Shown here piece by piece: positions 1 to 12,600 of a stretch of 64,000 bases of DNA. A program made the translations under genes and the position numbers. The stretch lies in NCBI RefSeq assembly GCF_029784135.1, contig NC_073746.1, positions 13,902,416 through 13,966,415 of the forward strand. The letters are read 5' to 3'. The notes under the pieces were generated by a model. The model saw nothing but the letters and a program-made list of their open reading frames with translations, did no database searches and was not told the origin of the DNA. Origin of the DNA: Toxorhynchites rutilus septentrionalis (Eukaryota > Arthropoda > Insecta > Diptera > Culicidae). The number at the start of each line of letters is the position of its first letter. Position 1 is the stretch's first letter.

Positions 1-40
1 GAGTTATGATTTTGCACTCAAGTACAGGAGGGTTAATTGA
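1..40. repeat. 3' end of a TTAA-type MITE, cut by the window edge
   Basis: The first ~37 bases (TTATGATTTTGCAC, then GAGTACAGGAGGGTTAA after a few variable bases) are nearly identical to 11568-11602 inside intron 6. They end in TTAA, so this looks like the end of a small inverted-repeat element whose other end lies outside the window. It sits about 460 bp upstream of the RalGAP-beta ATG. Confidence 0.55.
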
Positions 41-502
41 ACACTGCATGTACTGTACTGTATGGAACGAGTTTAGCCAAACAAAGTGCTACATATCATA
101 CAACCGATGTTTGTTATACCCAATAACGACTTAATCTGTAGATTATTTGCATGATTTGAAATAAGATAAAAGTTTTCAAGCCTGGAAAATTCTAAATGAA
201 CATCATTTGAAGAAATTTAAAAAAAATCAGAAACTTTCTGATGATAACCAAATTTATACATTTTACAATGAACGTGTATCCGTCTCGAAAAACAGCTGAT
301 CACAAAACGACTGTAAACAAACATTAAAATCTAGCTCTGTCCGTAAACAGCATCACGAATACATTCACATTCCGTGAAAATCGATTTTTTTGACAATCAC
401 CCAACAGAAACGTAAACATTCTGGAGAATTTTCCTTCTTATCCGCAAGAGTTTCGAATTTTCTCTGATCTCCAGCACGTGGAATGATCAGAGACCACTGA
501 AA
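41..502 (+). promoter_or_regulatory. Upstream region and 5' UTR of RalGAP-beta
   Basis: AT-rich sequence with no open frame of note precedes the RalGAP-beta start codon. The stretch about 280-500 is less AT-rich and probably holds the transcription start and the 5' UTR. I see no convincing TATA box close to the ATG. The exact start site cannot be fixed from sequence alone. Confidence 0.4.
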
Positions 503-694
503 ATGTACTCGGAATGGGCATCTTTAGTGCCTACGATCACGGAAAACATCAGCAACGCCCAATCGCAGAGTGTACTCGGAAAGTTCGGAATCGCTGGTGG
601 GCGTGATGTGGCAGCTGTCGTAGTAAAACAATTAGCTGGCAATCTGGGCATCACCAATGTGGCCGAGCCGAGTTCCCTGGTGTCGGATCAAGAG
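503..694 (+). CDS. RalGAPB: RalGAP-beta exon 1 (start codon)
   Basis: Codes for 64 residues starting MYSEWASLVPTI, matching the family N-terminus. The donor GAG|GTCTGA lies right after the codons for SDQE. The next exon supplies the conserved V-Q-W-C-M-D-V stretch. The open frame dies four bases into the intron, which fits a phase-0 junction. Confidence 0.95.
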
Positions 695-3600
695 GTCTGA
701 AATACTGAATTGCGTGAAACCATTGTGGTTCAAGTATGTTAATACAATTTTGTTTTTTTTTTTAATTATGAATAGGTACAATGGTGCATGGATGTCATTT
801 GCCACGGACTTTCTCTTCCACTAGCCGAACACGATATAATCAAAGATTGTGTGAATATTTATTGCGAGTGGCTTACGGCGCTTTTGCCTCACCCAAAGGT
901 CAGCGTTCCGAAGCCTATCTGTGATGATCCGAACACGTACGTCAGGAAGATTATCAAGCATCTGTACAACTTGTTCGTTCCCCGGCCGGGAGAAGGTATC
1001 GTAGAAGCAATATGATAATTTTTTTCCTGTGAGATGGCTTGATGGATCGTTTACTAGTTTTTGCACGCTCTGCTTTTTTATTTTGTTTCCATGCACTTTA
1101 TCCGTGAGTTTCTACTAATGGTGTGTTGATACTGACCTATTTTTCTTCCCCCTCCCGCTGAACAAGACTGGCCTTTCATGTATCAAGAGGAGTTAGGTGA
1201 TAATGTGTTTCCATGAACTCACGCTGCTTGGTAGGAGCGCTTTAATATATATTTGTATTTTTTTTCGCTACAGGGACCGACACAATCAATCGACAGGCTG
1301 TTTTCTGCCATCGAGTGCTTCGAACGCTTCAGGATACGGCACAAAATTCACAGATTCTGACGGTGGAAACCTGGGAAGCACTGCTATTGTTTCTTCTGGC
1401 TATCAATGAAATCCTGCTGGCCCCACCAATCGTGAAGGACGACGTTGGGGATCAACTGTGCGAACGAGTGTTGAGTGTGCTGTTCGAGGTTTGGCTGCTA
1501 GCATGCAGCCGATGCTTCCCTTCGCCTTCTCTGTGGAAAACATTCCAAGAGGCATGCTCTGCATGGCGGCACCGAATTGCGCTCGTTGAACAGTGGAACC
1601 GAGTTAATCTGGTGCTGACGGCGAAGTTGCTCGAGTTTACATATGGTCCAGCTTTTCCCGAGATGAAGATTAGTAAGTGTGTCTTGATATTAGGTGTACC
1701 GGTAAGTTTCTTCGGTTTAACAACAGAGGGCGTAACTTGATTATTTGACCATTGTTTATATTTTTTTTACTTGAAAATGGTAAGACCTATAAAAAGGGAT
1801 CTATGGAAGAGTTTTAGGAAAATAATTGAATTTTCAGAAAAAAAATGCTGAAAAAATATTTTTTGAAACCCTATACTGAAAAAAATCGATTTCAAAAACT
1901 AAAAGTCGGTTTTCTCAAAATGGTCATCTCAAATTTCGATGAAATGGTAGATAAATTGTAGATAAATATGTGCCCTACAACTCTTCCATATATCCCAACT
2001 TGTGCATATTTAAGACAAAAACTTTTTCAATATTCTATTGAAATTAAGTTTATTTCTTTTTTCAGTACAGAAAGCCAACCCAAAATATAAAAAAATAAAT
2101 AATAATTTTATTATTTATTTATATTTATATTATTGAATATATCGAATTGGTGCAAGAGCGGACCCCTAGTCAATGGGCTCAGCCCGTAAACCGAACGCTA
2201 AACAGAACCCGCAGCACAAGAAATCACCATGGCAAATGATGCTGCGATTGGACAACGTCAGTCGCTCACATTGACAGATGAATGAGTTCGTGATTCGTTG
2301 CTATTCTGTCTGCACAAGGTTGAAGACGGACATGTCCGACAGACCAAGAATGCTGGAAATGTTCAACGAGCAGTTCCCACGATTTGCCGGCCAACTAGAT
2401 CGGAATAAGCTCTACACACGGAGACGAGCCATTTTATCACACAACATGCTGTCCCAGGCTGAAATAGAGACCATCAAGTTGGAAGTGCAACGAGAACTGC
2501 GTAGAGAGAGTGGAGGATCGAGCGATATGTCGAGAAGGAGCTCTGCTAGGCTGAGTGTATCATTCGCTAGTAAAAGGCGGGAATCGATTGTGCCACCACC
2601 GGATCCAGTGGCAGAGTCTAGAGAAGAAGAACCGGTAGAGGATCAACAACGAGGTCAACATGGATGCAGCAGTGACCAAGTTTTACGGAACGGATCCCTT
2701 AACCCGACACAATATTCCGAAGATGCAGTATTCCCACCGACTGACGAGTGCTGTCCAAGTACTCTACCAGGAAGTTCTACCTGTGTACCTGGAAGTCGTA
2801 GAGAACCTAGAGGAGTTGCAATTTATCGTTAGGAATGCGCACCTTTCACCAAAACGATAGACATAACCGCGTACTCCAAAAAAACCTGCTTGGATGAGAC
2901 GCCTGGAAGGTCGCATTCAAACGCTCCAAGTAAAAATCGGTCGACAAACGCAGGACAAGAGGGGAAGTCGATCGCGAAAGCTGATTCGTGGAGTTGCTGA
3001 AATTGTTAAGCCGGCAGAGCTCTCTGATCTTAATGAAAACCGCATCATTGAGATCCTCGACATCCATGTACAACGGTTGAGTGCAACGGCTATCAAAAAG
3101 GTTGAGACGTTATACGGAATGTACGAAAAGGGATGCGGATAATCGTATGTTCAGTATGAACGAAACAGCCGCATCAAACAAAAACGAAACAATTGCGATG
3201 GTGGTCTTCCTGAGATTAACGAAGTTACCCAGTTTTGGTCGAGCTTATGAGGGAACCCTATTCAACACCGAAGTAACAGAAACGGACTTGAAGCAATGCC
3301 TGCCGTTGTGGTAACCGCCCATGATATCAACGAAGCCATTCGATTCGCCAAGAATTGGGCGGCGCCAGGACCAGATTTCGTGCGCAATTTCTGGTACAAA
3401 AAAATTTCTTCAATGGGCGAATGGCAGAGTGCTTCAACAAGGTACTAGAAAATCCCCAAACAACACCGGAGTTCGCGACCAGGGGAATTACTCATCTGAT
3501 GCCGAAGGATCAAGACAGCGGATGCAGCGAAGTTCAGGCCAATCACATGTCTAACGAGCCTGTACAAGTTACTTACGTGGATGATTAACAGAAAGATTCG

Positions 3601-6600
3601 AAACCATTGCGATGTTAACGAAATAATAACAAGAACAACAAGGCTGTAAACAAAACACGCGAGGTTGCAAAGACCAAGTCACTATCGATGCAGTCATCGT
3701 CGGACAAGCTAGCCGAAACAAAAGGAACCTGAGTATGGCGTACATTGATTGCAAGAAAGCATACGACTCAGTACCGCACACGTACCTCATAAAGGTACTA
3801 AAGATGTACAAAATACACGATAGCGTCATCAGGTTTTTGATACACGCAATGGAAAACTGGAGCACTTCGCTTAGTATTATCGACGAAACAACTATTCGCA
3901 GGGGAATATTCCAAGGTGACACATTCAGTCCTATGTAGTTTTGCCTTGCGATGAATCCCTTGAGCAGAGCACTCAACCGAAGCAGCCATGGCTACCATAT
4001 AAATAGAACGACGAAAATAAACCATACCTTCTATATAGACGACTTGAAACTGTTTGCGGAATCAACAGAAGCGCTGCATAATCTACTACAGTGCATAAAC
4101 GACTTCAGTTCCGATGTGCGGATGGAACTCGGAATTGAAAAGTGTAAGGCAGTACAGCTCCACCGTGGACGATTGGTGGAGACTGGAGGATTCCGCATTA
4201 ACGAAAACAGATTTAGAGGCAATTGAGAGAGCAATGAGTGTAGCGTTCACTAAGCACCGCATGCACCATCCAAAGTCGTCCATAGAGAGATTCACCTTAC
4301 CACATGTTGAAGGAGGGAGAGGTGTCATTGACATCAAAGCGCTTTGCGTTTCCCAGAACCAGTAGTTGCAATAATACTTTGTAGAAAGTCAGACCCTTCA
4401 TAATATCTATTGCGCTGTTTGTGGAGTGGACCATGGATTCAGTGTCTTGGATCTGGCGCAGGAGCAGCTCGAAATAAACTGCAATTTGCAGACCAATGAA
4501 GAGAAAATAATGACGTGGAAAGGAAAAGAACTTCATGGGATGCACCTCCATCGTTTAGAGCAAGCGTATATTAACAAAGCACTATCCAACACGGGCTGGT
4601 GCGAGGTGAACTCTTTTCTGAAACAGAAGGGTTTATGGTAGCCATCCAGGACCGGATAATACCAAAAACTACCAGAAGTACATCCTGCACGAAAACGTTG
4701 CCGACTGTTGCAGAAAGTGCAATAAAGTAGGAGAGCCGATTGAACACGCTAGCGCAAGCCGAATCAGCTTATCTCAATTCTCACAAATCGGTTGCCATGA
4801 TTGTTCATCAACAGCTAGCATTAAAATGCAACTTGGTAAATCAGTTGGTGCCCTACTATAAGTGTGTTCCGGATCCGGTTCTGGAGAATAGCTGCTACAA
4901 GTTGTACTGGGATCGCGAGATCATTACGGATGTCCGAATAGCAGCTAATCGTCCTGGTATTGTGGTCTACGACAAAAAGAAGAGAGAAGTATTAATCATA
5001 GACATTGCGATACCGTTAGACCACAATCTTCAATCAACGTTTGCTGCCAAGATAAGTAAATACCACGACTTGGCAGAAGAACTAAGACAAATGTGGCATT
5101 TACAGGGCATCCGTATTATACCAGTGGTAATCTCAGCAACTGGTTTAGCTCAACACTCTCTCACGCAGTCTTTGAAGGAGCTGCGAGTAACAGAGCAGTT
5201 TGCGGTTATGCAGAAAGAGGTGATTTTTGGAACGTGTAAAATAGTGCGACGGTTCCTGAATACCACAGAGCCTAATCCATCTTTGGCATTCAAGAAGCCC
5301 GGGGGTAGGTGAATATTCCAGCTCAATGCTGAAGAGAGCCATAACTCTATAATATTAATAATAATGTGGAATGAGTGTTTGAGAGGTCTTCATTACAAAT
5401 CAAATGTAATAAAACTTATGACATTTTTTGACATCAAATTAATTTCTATTCATCTAATTTTATACTATGTACATGTTAATTTATATTCCAAGAGATACAA
5501 TCATATTTTTCCTATTTTGCCTTACTCTCAAACATTTTGAAGATTTTATTTTGATCTACAGGAATAAAGCAATTAAATTTTTGTGTTCCCGATATTGTTT
5601 TCGTGTGATTGAATAGTTCCTCAAGCTCACTCGCCTTTTTTGTGTGCTGTTCTTTGGATACGTAACAGAAATTCAATTTCGTGATACATTTGTCATTTTG
5701 TTTAACTGCCCAATCATAAAGCTCTAGTGCTGTTTGGATTGTGTTTCCGTAATCTTGGGCAATACTTGCTCTCCTTGCCATTCGCTTTAGAGTCCCTCCT
5801 ATTGCATCACAGGGTTCTTTCCCGTGGGAGGTGGCAAAGAAATGTAATTCTGCTTCTAGTCCATAAACTTTCTTGAAATTACACAGACTGGCAAAATTCT
5901 TTTTGTTGGACATGGAAGTTATTTTAGTAAAATCGATCATTTTTCTGACAAATTCTATCAATTTTTCTCTAAACAACTGCACTGCCACAGTGTCGTTTGT
6001 TAAAACTTCTGAAATAACTTTCCATCTTTTTTGCAGTATATTTCGAATGGGCGAATAGTTGGTTGCGAGTTATTCCAATGATAACCCTGTGCCGCATTTT
6101 GAATTATGAATGGATAATTTTCTGAAAAATCACAAATTACTATTATTTCTCCTTGCGTCAAAGATTCTTTTTTTATTTCGCAAAAAAGCAGACTGCTGTT
6201 TGTAAATAAAGTCATGCTCTATGAGTTTGTCTACTTTATCAACGAAATACGGTACAAAGTCACCGATTGGTTTTTAAATCGTTTCCAAATTACAACGGTC
6301 TGTGGTCAGCCATTGTTGAGAAACGATTTCTTCTTTTCCGCCACTTTACATTTGCTGCCGGTCACGACTGGTAATTTTCAAACAACTGCGGAACCATGTT
6401 ATTTATCCTTTAATAGATACTTAAATGTACAACAACTGTTCGATACCTGACCGACCGATCAAGAGATTTTGGCTGTTGTTCTCTGAATTTAAACATATTG
6501 TATTTGACTAAAAAAATAAGCTTAAAACTATAGCTTAGCACCCAAGGGCCACCATAAATCCATTTCTACCTGTTATTGTTGTTTTCTGTAACTGTACACT

Positions 6601-9600
6601 CAAGAAAAAAAATAGGAAATTTTCGAGAAAAAAATCTTGAAAAAGTTTTTGTTAGAAAAACTTTTCTGCCTTAAATATGCACAAGTTGCGACGTATGGAA
6701 GAGTTGTAGGGCAGTAGATATTTATCTACAATTTATCTACCATTTCATCAAAATCTGAGATGACCATTTTGAGAAAATCGACTTTCATGTTTTGAAATCG
6801 ATTTTTTTCAGTGTAGGGTTTCAAAAAATATTTTTTCAGTATTTTTTTCTGAAAATTTGATTGTTTTCCAAAAAAATTATCACTGTTTTGTAGGACTTAC
6901 TATTTTTGAGGAAAAAAAAAATTATAAAAAATAGTCAAAAAGATTTGGCCCTTTCCATATATTAGTCTAGGTCTTCACGCTCAGAATGTTTCATAAGGTT
7001 CTGAGAGTTTCGTGATATGTCAAAAAGTTGAAGCGTAAACAACATAGTTTTTTGCCACTTCGAATATGTCGAATTTCGTACCAACGAGAGTGTTTTTGCG
7101 GGGAGTGTTACTTCATTACTTCAATATGAAGAAAAAAGCTGCGGATGTCGTCGCATTTTGGTGGAAGTTTATGGTGACCAAGCTCCAACTGAGCGAACGT
7201 GTCAGACGTGGTTTGCACGGTTCAAAAGTGGTAATTTTGACTTGGAAGACGAAGAACGTTCTGGACCGCCAAAACAGTTTGAAGATGGAGAATTGGAGGC
7301 TCTAATCGATCAAGATTCGTCACAAACGCAACAAAAACTTGCAGATACACTTGAAGTAGCTCAGAAAACCGCCTATTTTTCACGTGCAAACAACTGCTCC
7401 AATGGCATAAAAGAAAGCGTTTTTTTGCATCGAATCGTTACTGGCGATGAAAAGTGGGTCCATTACGACAATCCTAAACGTGGGGCAACGTATGGATACC
7501 CCGGCCATGCATCGACATCGACGGCCGCGCGTGATATTCACGGTCAGAAGGTTATGCTGTCTATTTGGTGGGACCAGCTGGGTGTGGTGTACTAAGAGCT
7601 ACCATTACGGGGAACCTCTACCGACGACAATTGATGCACATTGATCAAGTGCACTGAAGAAAAAACGGCCACAGTACGAGCACCCGCCACCCGCCGTATT
7701 CTCCAGACATTGCTCCGTCCGATTATTACCTTGGATTCGATTCGTGGTCAGCCGAACCGACCGATTATTTCCGCAAAGGGATCCGTGAATTGCCAGAAAG
7801 ATGGGAAAAAGTTGTGACTAGCGACGGGCAATTCTTTGATTTGTAACCATTTTTGCAGAATAAAGCATTAATTTTTGAAAAAAAACGAAGAAACTTACCG
7901 GTACTCCTATTATTAAATGAAAGGCTCATTTTGATCCGTCGTTTTTCAGTGGAAGAAGACAGTCATTTGATACCGGCGGGGATTACCAATGATTGTATCG
8001 CCCAATCGTGGATTCGGTTTCTCAAAATTCTTGGTGCACCGACGGATCTTTGCTGTCCGCAGGTTATCTCGCGTACGCCGCAATTTATACAAGCGGTTCT
8101 GCTTAGTGCCGATGGGATCGAGCCGCAATATCATCCATGTTTGCTGCAGTTGCCGCAGATTTTCCTGAAGACTATGAAGGGAATTGCCGGCTTGGTGGAT
8201 GCTTTTCTGGGTAAGTTTATGCTAGATATGATTGACCTCATGATGTGAAGATATTTGATAACTTTGATTCCAACGCTGCTTTGAATCCAACAATGTGGAA
8301 ACCAGGAATCGCTCAGTATAGACAAGTAGACGCAAGCATTTTGGAGAATATGGTTCCTCTTCACTTTCACAGTATGGGCATCGGTGGGGGGAATACAACT
8401 CCGAATATAAATTTTAGACATTCAGGTGGAGAGATGAGGCAAAGTCCCTCGATTCGTGCTAGTGGTGGCCTCGGAGGGTTAGGCTTGGGAGCTGCACTTG
8501 GTGTGGCTGGAAGTTCCAATGCTAGCCATAGTAGCATCGGCGGTGGTGGCGGCAACAGTAACAGTCAATCTAATCTAGCCGATGGAAACGTCGGTTCGGT
8601 TAGTGTGGGCTTCTACAGTAGCGTTTCGCACGACGGGCAGTTCGGATCATCCGGTGGAGATGGCGTGCCTAATTCGCCGACACCGCCACTGCAGCGACGG
8701 CTGGCCAAGAGCTTCAGTGTGGCGCCATCGATTTCCGCTCACGCGGTGATCTCAAAGGGTGCGCATTTGAGTACACTTGAATGTTGAATATTGCTTGATT
8801 TGTGTTTCGTTAGGTGGTATTCCGCTCTAATTCTTCACTATTTTATTTTATCTTTTTTAGATATCACCTTGTAGTATAAAGTTGATTAACCCGACTTGTT
8901 TTGTTTTATCTTTATATTCTATAAACAACTGCACAATACCCCGTAAATAATTGCATCTTTGCGAAACTTATTGTTCATGAGGTAAACATTGACATTGTAT
9001 TGTTTCTATTCAAGGTCTCACCAAGAGCTCGTTTAGTGGATTGACCAGTAGTCGCGCTTCAGGAAATCAAGCGAATCTTGTATCGCAATCTGCATCGCTA
9101 CCTTCGTCCGGATTCTCGTGTGAGTAATACAAGGCTTTTGTTCAACATACGAATTTCCCGCTGAGGCAACCTGTTACAATACAATGTTATAATGAAAGTT
9201 ACCATATGAAGGGGTAGAGTTCGGAAGCAGCTATAGTGTTCCGTTTAGGCGTTGGACGATGGGAAACGAATGATGGCAGAAGTATTCCTGACTTCAACAC
9301 TTCAAGACACAAGACACAAAACGGAAGCGGTGAACATGATAATTTTTCGGCCACTCACATAGGCTCGCATGAAACTGAATGTACTGAAGCGTGTACATCG
9401 AAATATTGTGTTTACTTGTCACTGTCGTCTTCTGGCAACGAAGAAGGAATTTGGCCCGAATTATATATCTCTGGCATTGGCCTGAATCTTCGCTCGTTCC
9501 CTACTGAAACGCCCCACGTCTCATAAGCGTAAAGCAGCACTGGTTTCACGTTGGAATTAAAGATCCGGAATCCGGATTGGTGTGGTTTGACCTCCATGTC

Positions 9601-12600
9601 TTCCTTAAATTCGCAAAGGCAGCCTTCGCCTTATTGATCTGCACGCATAAATCGATGTTGGTCCCGTCACCTGACGCTGTCTTTCCGCCAAGATATTGGA
9701 AATTCGCGACCCTCTCCACTAGTTGCCCAGCTACTGCAAATCTGGAAGGCGTGACGTTTTTTTTCCAATTCATTTATTTGTAGGGCTCAATCGCATAAGC
9801 TTTGCGGAGCCGCTAATTCAAGGTTTGTTTATACAAAGTTTCAACTAATTGCTATGTTGTGCACGGGTTGAAAAACTTCGTTGCTTCCGGTTGATCCGTG
9901 AATAACTGTATATTTTATCCGAATTACTTTATTGAAGCTCGATGTTTATTTATTTCACGTTTACTGGCGTACTTTTAATATGAACGTGAACGTGAACAAA
10001 AACATTGTTTTCACCACGATTTTTTGAATTGTTTGTTCGCAATGTAGTTCACAGTGAACTGATCGTGCTATTCCACCACCTGCTTGTTTTCACGTTCACG
10101 GGAACTCTAAACCAGCCTTTACTGGCGAACTTTGAATGTGAACGTGAACGTGAACAAGAACATTCTATTCACCACGATTTTCTGAGTTGTTTGTTCGCAA
10201 TGTGGTTCACCGTGAAATGATCGTACTATTTCACCACCTGTTCAAGTTCACGTTCACGAGAACTCTAAACCAGGCTTTAGATCAAAGCAACCGGCAAACT
10301 CTCCCCTATCAAGTGCGAATGTGTTGAATGAACGTTTTAACACTCCTATACTCGCGCATTGGTCTGTCAGACCGAGAAATCAATAATTCGTTCATTTCTC
10401 AGAAAATATCAACACTACGACTTTGCGATTCTCCCTAGCTTCGTTATTCGTCGTTCGTCATCGTTTAGTGTATGGCATGTGTTGGTACAAAGGGGACGTG
10501 TGTCACTTTTTTAACACTTTCGGTCTGACACACCGACGCGAGTATAGGAGTAACTTTTTTGGACAATTGCCTTTTTTATATTCTAGAATATTGTTGATTT
10601 AAATGTATAAATTAATGTTAGTGGCGTGGAATATTTATTAAATATAATGCATAAGATCATTACCGGACTAATCTTATTTGATTTCCGTCCCTTTTGTAAC
10701 TGGATTGAACGGATCCATATATTAACTATTCGTCGTTAGATTCATACGTTCAAAAGAAAAATATAAATGTTTGACTTTCGTATAGTTTTTCGCTAGATAT
10801 AATGGTCATACATATACACACTTGTGAAAGAATTTCACTTATGGAAGAATTGTGAACAGTAAACTGTAACCTAATCAGTAGCTTCTGGTAATTTTTAACA
10901 GTTACAGTTTCGGGGATATTTTTTTGTAATGGACAATATCGACAAGAAAACAAGAAAAAGAAAAGGAAGTTCCTAGAAAGCCTTTTACATCATCTTTTTA
11001 TGCCCCATCTAAAAAAGGCATTAATTCTTAGTTTACCAAGAAAACAGAGACAAACAATATTAGGAATATGCAAAATTTATATCCCAGAACCTTTATCATC
11101 GAGTAATTATCTAGATAGTTGTTATACATTCTTCTCTTCGATAAAAGACCCTAAAAACACGCAACAACTGCATGAAATGTTAAATATATGTTTGTTTCGA
11201 GCATGCAGTTATGCTGTGTTCCGATTCTTACTCCAATGAAACCACAATCGATTAATACGTTTTTATGTTATTTTATAGGTCTTTATACTTCCATGAATTA
11301 TATTCAGTTGCTTACTTTCAATTAATAACAGTGAAAAATTAGAATTTCGTTATTTGTGTTGGAGTATCAAAAAATACTCTATTTTGAGGAGGCTGAATTA
11401 GATGACTATTAAAAAATAATAAAGACGAAGAAAACATATGTTTTGGAGTTTTTTCATACAATCATATCCTTTTCTTTAAAGAAATGCCAATAGAGCCTGA
11501 AAAATACACAATGGCAACAATACAGAGAAGTTCAATTTTCGGCCTGTGACACCGTGCGCGAGTATACGTGTTATGATTTTGCACGCGAGTACAGGAGGGT
11601 TAAGCGGTGAGCGCAACTGTATGGTACCCGCCATGTTTTTGGTGCCAACATCTCAAACGTCAAAAGTATTTGTTTTCTTCAAAACAGCGATCCGCGTTGA
11701 CGGCATTGAGCTTCGATTACTAGTTTATGGGAGAGTCAAAGAATAGCTGATTTTCAGTCGGAGTGAACGTTCTCAAAATTACAATTATGAATGAAAATTA
11801 GCTTTTCCATATCAAATTAGTATTCTGTTTAAATTAAAAACATTTTTGTTTGCAGGTGGGGAAAAAGTCTCATACGAATATTGTTTATGAAGACAACTTT
11901 ATATTATAAGGAAAAAATTCAGTAACAATGTTGGAATTGTATGGCCATATGGTTGAATGAAAGTCAGAAATACGTGTTTCTCATAATTAAATAACATAAT
12001 GTGAAAATTTTCATTCAAATTTTAAAATTTGAAACCCGGCTCCGTGTATTCTAATCTGGTAGAAATTACACTAACGAGTTTGGGACCCAAATTATGGCTC
12101 TAATTTGAAGTCGCCTCCAGATGTCGACGTCATCGTGAATTACCAATTTACCCTGTCATACACCTGGGTGAGCGTTTCCCGTGAACACTGTTGTTTTATT
12201 ACGGAAAGATGAATAGCTAATGAATAAGACGGAAAAAACGAAATGTCATATGACATTTTTAGTTCGATGGTACTTTGACTGTTCATGTTATGATGTTCAT
12301 TAATGACACAGCACATACGTCTCCATAGATAGTCATACGATGGTAACCATTAGCATGACTGGACTAGGGTACCGAAAAAAGAAACACATTGAATTTGTTG
12401 CATGATAAAATTTGAATTATGATTTGTTAATTTAATAAGCTAATAATTTATTTCATTGTTCATTTCAGCTATGCTCTCACTGTGTCAAGAAAATCGATAC
12501 CCGTTGGCCACTAACCGTCCTCGATGCAACAGCATATTACATTTGTTTGGAGAGTGGTTGTTCGATGCCGCGCACATTGGCGGAGACACGTGGATTCAGA

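Larger units (their letters stand above)
2077..5370 (+). mobile_element. Degenerate RLE-type non-LTR retrotransposon (R4/Dong-like)
   Basis: Homologous protein pieces run in order in changing frames: an N-terminal region (2278-3150), the RT entry motif AAPGPD near 3363, RT with DCKKAYDSVP, FQGD and YIDD (3735-4226), and a C-terminal restriction-like endonuclease (4740-5312). Frameshifts and stops break it repeatedly. The 5' side is a TAA/TTA-rich tract (2077-2140) and the 3' end runs into TAATATTAATAATAATG. Dong elements of the R4 clade are known to insert into TAA repeats, which with the endonuclease type suggests that clade. It cannot be active. Confidence 0.8.
1673..7949 (+). other. Intron 3 of RalGAP-beta, TE-expanded
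   Basis: It starts GTAAGTGTG and ends in a T-rich tract followed by CAG. Contents in order: an inverted-repeat arm (1765-2050), a TAA-rich stretch and RLE-type LINE (about 2077-5370), a DDE-like gene remnant on the minus strand (5512-6450), the second repeat arm (6605-6910), and a deleted mariner (about 6960-7905) that ends less than 60 bp from the exon 4 acceptor. Confidence 0.9.
9120..12468 (+). other. Intron 6 of RalGAP-beta, TE-expanded
   Basis: 3.3 kb between GTGAGT and TTCATTTCAG. It holds an antisense LINE RT fragment (9412-9790), a tandem pair of palindromic units (9961-10276), a complete MITE (10337-10550), another MITE end (11540-11602) and a dispersed repeat (about 11860-12130). 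The stretch 10560-11530 is AT-rich and I recognise nothing in it. Confidence 0.85.

Noticed and set aside
3569..4551. Minus-strand frames opposite the LINE RT
   Set aside because: Shadows of the + strand RT, which carries the recognisable motifs.
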